From Haloglomus halophilum (lineage in GTDB: Archaea; Halobacteriota; Halobacteria; Halobacteriales; Haloarculaceae): DNA of 64,000 nucleotides. The notes under the pieces were generated by a model. That model was not told the origin of the DNA, searched no databases, and was given only the letters and a program-made list of their open reading frames with translations. A program made the translations under genes and the position numbers. The stretch lies in contig NZ_CP101166.1 in assembly GCF_024298885.1 (NCBI RefSeq), positions 2,355,149-2,419,148 of the forward strand. The letters are read 5' to 3'. Positions 62,034 to 64,000 of the stretch are shown here, in pieces (within the stretch, counting starts at the first letter, position 1; each line of letters begins with the position of its first letter).

Positions 62034-62558
62034 TCAGACGCTCTCCGGCCCGCGGTGGACCTGGATAGCCACGTCACGGCGCTCGCCCTCCAGGTCCTCG
62101 GCGATACCGGCGACGATGCGCTCGGATTCGCTCACCACGAGCGGCTTGATGCGGTCGAACAGCCGGTCCAGCGTCCAGCCACCGAGCGGGACGGCCCCGA
62201 GCGTGTCCGGGTCGAACTGGATGCGGAGCCGGACCCGGGTCGCGTGGTCGTGGTCGTCGGGCGGCTCGACGTCCGGCAACGGTTCGATACCCCAGTAGCC
62301 GCGCGCCTTCAGTCCCTTCGTGGTCCGCCAGTCCACGCGCTCGGGTGGGTCCGTCCCCGTGACGGTGGTGTGGGAGGTGTAGGAGAGCCGCCACCAGGAG
62401 ACCACGATCTCGTAGTCCGTCCCGGGGCCGCCGTCCCCGTGCTGGCGTATCTCGTCCAGATGTGGCGAGTACTTCGCGTAGCCGCGCATCCCGGTGACGA
62501 ACTCGTACAGCTCCTCGGGCGGGGCGTAGAGCACCGCGCTGACGTCGAGTCCGTCCAC
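62034..62558 (-). CDS. SRPBCC-family lipid/aromatic-binding protein
   Basis: A 174-residue START/SRPBCC-like protein: VSAVLYAPPEELYEFVTGMRGYAKYSPHL, YEIVVSWWRLSYTSHTTVTG, PERVDWRTTKGLKARGYWGI, with a final helix LFDRIKPLVVSESERIVAGI. Such folds bind hydrophobic ligands, as in coenzyme Q-binding proteins. The GTG at 62558 lies about 27 bp after a CTTATG box on the minus strand, which favours it; ATG 62585 is a longer alternative. Confidence 0.8.
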   Translation of the reverse strand: MDGLDVSAVLYAPPEELYEFVTGMRGYAKYSPHLDEIRQHGDGGPGTDYEIVVSWWRLSYTSHTTVTGTDPPERVDWRTTKGLKARGYWGIEPLPDVEPPDDHDHATRVRLRIQFDPDTLGAVPLGGWTLDRLFDRIKPLVVSESERIVAGIAEDLEGERRDVAIQVHRGPESV

Positions 62559-62698
62559 GTCGGGCGAAACGACCGGCGGCAGCATAAGTTCACGGACGGT
62601 CCTCTCCGCAGGATTCGGGGCGGGGCGAGAGACCGAGGGGGGTCCATCCATCACCGCGCCCACGATTGCAACCGAGCGCCCGCCGTGGCGGCGAGCCG

Positions 62699-63880
62699 TC
62701 AGTCCCGGAGTGCGTCGACGGGCTCCTCGTTCGCGGCCCTGTACGCGGGGTAGAGGCCGGATGCGAGGCTGATGAACACGCCGAACGCGAACGCGACCAC
62801 GAGGTAGACGCCGTTGCTCGGGTGGAGGACCACGTCCAGCCCGATGGGACTGAACTGGTAGAGGGCGCCGACGGCGACGGTCGTCAGCACGACGCCACCG
62901 AAGCCACCGACGATGCCGAGCAGCGTCGCCTCCACGATGAGCGTCCGGAGCACGTCGCCCTTCTGCACCCCGACCGCCCGGAGGACGCCGATCTCCCCGC
63001 GGCGCTCGGTCGTGGACATCAGCATCACGTTGAAGATGGCGACGCCGGCGACGACGAGCGAGACGGCTCCCAGGGCGACGAGGAAGCCGTTCAGGAGGCC
63101 GAAGAACTCGTTGATGCGGTCGAGGATGCTCGACAGTTCGAAGACGCTCACCCGGCGTTCTCGGGCGTTGAGCCGGTCGCGGACCGTTCCTGCGACGTAG
63201 GAGGCGTCCTCGCCGGAGTCGGCCTGGACGACGATCTGGCTGGGGGCGTCCTGCGCGAACGCGTCGCGGGGCAGGACGACGGCGTTCGACGGCTGGATGG
63301 GCGTGATGTCGTCGCTCTCGGCCAGCACCGCGATGACGCGGAAGCGCTGCCCCTCGATCTCGACGGCGCTCCCGGGCTGGAGGCCGAGCCGACCGGCCAC
63401 GGACGAGCCGACGAGCGCCCCCTGGCGGTGGAACTCCGGCACCGTCCCCGCCCGGGCCGTGAACAGTGCTCGTGGCCGGTCGAGCCCGTACAGTTGCGCG
63501 AACGTCTGCCCGCTCGGGCCGGTCACCACCGCGCCGTCGGTCACCAGCGGGACCGCCGTCCCCCGGCCCTCCGCGATGCGCTCGACCGCCGCCACGTCCC
63601 GTGGTGAGAGGGTCTCCGCGCCGGTGTCCTCGTTCGGGCTGACGATGACCTGGTTGCCCAGGCCGCCGAGTTCGTTCGTCGCCGAGAGCTGGAGGACGTT
63701 GCCGAAGATGCCCAGCGTCGCGATGGCCAGCACGCCGATGACGATGCCCAGCGCCGCCAGCCCGGAGCGCAGCCGGTTGCGCGAGAGGTTCCGCCGGGCC
63801 ATCAGTACCGACGGGAACCGCTCGAGAAGCCCGAGTCGGCCCTCGGCGTCCGGCCCGGGCGACGAGTCGCTATCGGACAT
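62699..63880 (-). CDS. ABC transporter permease, MacB/FtsX family
   Basis: A 393-residue permease with one N-terminal helix (about 36-58), a large external domain (about 65-260, MacB periplasmic core-like) and three C-terminal helices (about 270-300, 330-355 and 360-385). Motifs: ARRNLSRNRLRSGLAALGIVIG at the start and STTERRGEIGVLRAVGVQKGDV in the cytoplasmic loop, both typical of MacB/LolC. It exports lipids, peptides or drugs or works mechanically. It overlaps the ATPase gene by 11 bp. Confidence 0.92.
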   Translation of the reverse strand: MSDSDSSPGPDAEGRLGLLERFPSVLMARRNLSRNRLRSGLAALGIVIGVLAIATLGIFGNVLQLSATNELGGLGNQVIVSPNEDTGAETLSPRDVAAVERIAEGRGTAVPLVTDGAVVTGPSGQTFAQLYGLDRPRALFTARAGTVPEFHRQGALVGSSVAGRLGLQPGSAVEIEGQRFRVIAVLAESDDITPIQPSNAVVLPRDAFAQDAPSQIVVQADSGEDASYVAGTVRDRLNARERRVSVFELSSILDRINEFFGLLNGFLVALGAVSLVVAGVAIFNVMLMSTTERRGEIGVLRAVGVQKGDVLRTLIVEATLLGIVGGFGGVVLTTVAVGALYQFSPIGLDVVLHPSNGVYLVVAFAFGVFISLASGLYPAYRAANEEPVDALRD

Positions 63881-64000
63881 CCCGGATCACCCCGTCGACG
63901 AGCTCCACGACGCGGTCGGCGAACTCGTTGACCAGCGGGTCGTGCGTGACGGTGACGACGGCGACCCCCTCGTCGCAGACGGCGGCGAACTCCTCGAGGA
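63870..64000 (-). CDS. ABC transporter ATP-binding protein (partial, C-terminus)
   Basis: The last 43 residues of an ATPase are in the window. The H-loop is visible in VAVVTVTHDPLVNEFADRVV, followed by ELVDGVIRDVR and the stop. The gene continues beyond the right edge. Overlap with the permease start shows they form one MacB-type exporter operon. Confidence 0.85.
   Translation of the reverse strand, partial: LEEFAAVCDEGVAVVTVTHDPLVNEFADRVVELVDGVIRDVR

Noticed and set aside
61862..62068. A small protein starting at ATG 61862
   Set aside because: It uses codons CTA and ATA, which are rare here, is rich in Arg, His and Pro, runs antisense into the SRPBCC gene, and has no recognisable fold.

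Overview
The window is chromosomal DNA from an extremely halophilic archaeon (class Halobacteria). The evidence is very high GC coding sequence, strongly acidic proteins, archaeal RNA polymerase split into H, B'', B', A' and A'', archaeal EF-2, EF-1A and uS10, an archaeal Hjc resolvase and CCA-adding enzyme, HMG-CoA reductase for isoprenoid lipids, a haloarchaeal HalX response regulator, and many promoters whose TATA box lies about 26 bp before the start codon (leaderless mRNAs). The genus cannot be decided from the sequence alone.

Layout. 0.1-9.5 kb (minus): RNA polymerase operon rpoH-rpoB2-rpoB1-rpoA1-rpoA2, with a full-length intein in the trigger loop of A''. 9.9-10.5 kb: tRNA-Asp and a frameshifted PD-(D/E)XK endonuclease-like gene. 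10.6-17.5 kb: HalX regulator, cyclase/fumarylacetoacetase-family pair, a tandem pair of fluoride channels, a pilin-like protein, HMG-CoA reductase, a Nudix hydrolase, a membrane protein with a zinc-ribbon regulator. 17.6-23.3 kb: a 7TM histidine kinase and a four-gene DUF58/DUF4129 membrane cluster. 23.3-28.9 kb: membrane proteins, an alpha/beta hydrolase, a zf-TFIIB protein, tRNA-Asn, CCA-adding enzyme. 29.5-39.4 kb: two-domain universal stress protein with ThpR, a ZIP transporter, a second 2H phosphoesterase, small membrane proteins, Hjc and an M48-like protease. 39.5-44.2 kb: a pilin, an arylsulfotransferase-like secreted protein, a DUF5781-like zincin, a membrane-anchored J-domain protein. 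44.4-52.6 kb: EF-2, ester cyclase, a TupA-like lipoprotein, ACT protein plus homoserine dehydrogenase, EF-1A and uS10. 53-64 kb: tRNA-Ala, a J-domain/ferredoxin fusion, an SCP2-like protein, the cobalamin genes cobT-cbiA-cbiP, small zinc fingers, an FMN-binding split-barrel protein, an SRPBCC protein and a MacB/FtsX-type ABC transporter that runs off the right end.

The most unusual feature is not a gene. The larger intergenic gaps (14.4, 28.9-29.5, 33.2-33.9, 40.1-40.7 and 46.6 kb) hold related modular, structured, non-coding repeats. They share a core with conserved flanks and a central stem whose two sides differ between copies but still pair in two of three copies. They also share long arms ending in AGGGCTTCGTAG, tandem GGGGGCTTTC-type arrays, and paired hairpins with fixed GCGAAGC and CTCCG centres and changing stems. 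One copy (40135-40683) has perfect 13-bp inverted ends.

Other points of interest are two very short upstream reading frames that begin right after a predicted promoter and whose stop overlaps the next gene's start (before the HalX regulator and before the ACT/homoserine dehydrogenase pair), an orphan leaderless transcription unit with a perfect hairpin at 61.8 kb, a 5'-truncated gene remnant at 48.8 kb, and a duplicated tRNA-Ala 3' end at 53.2 kb.
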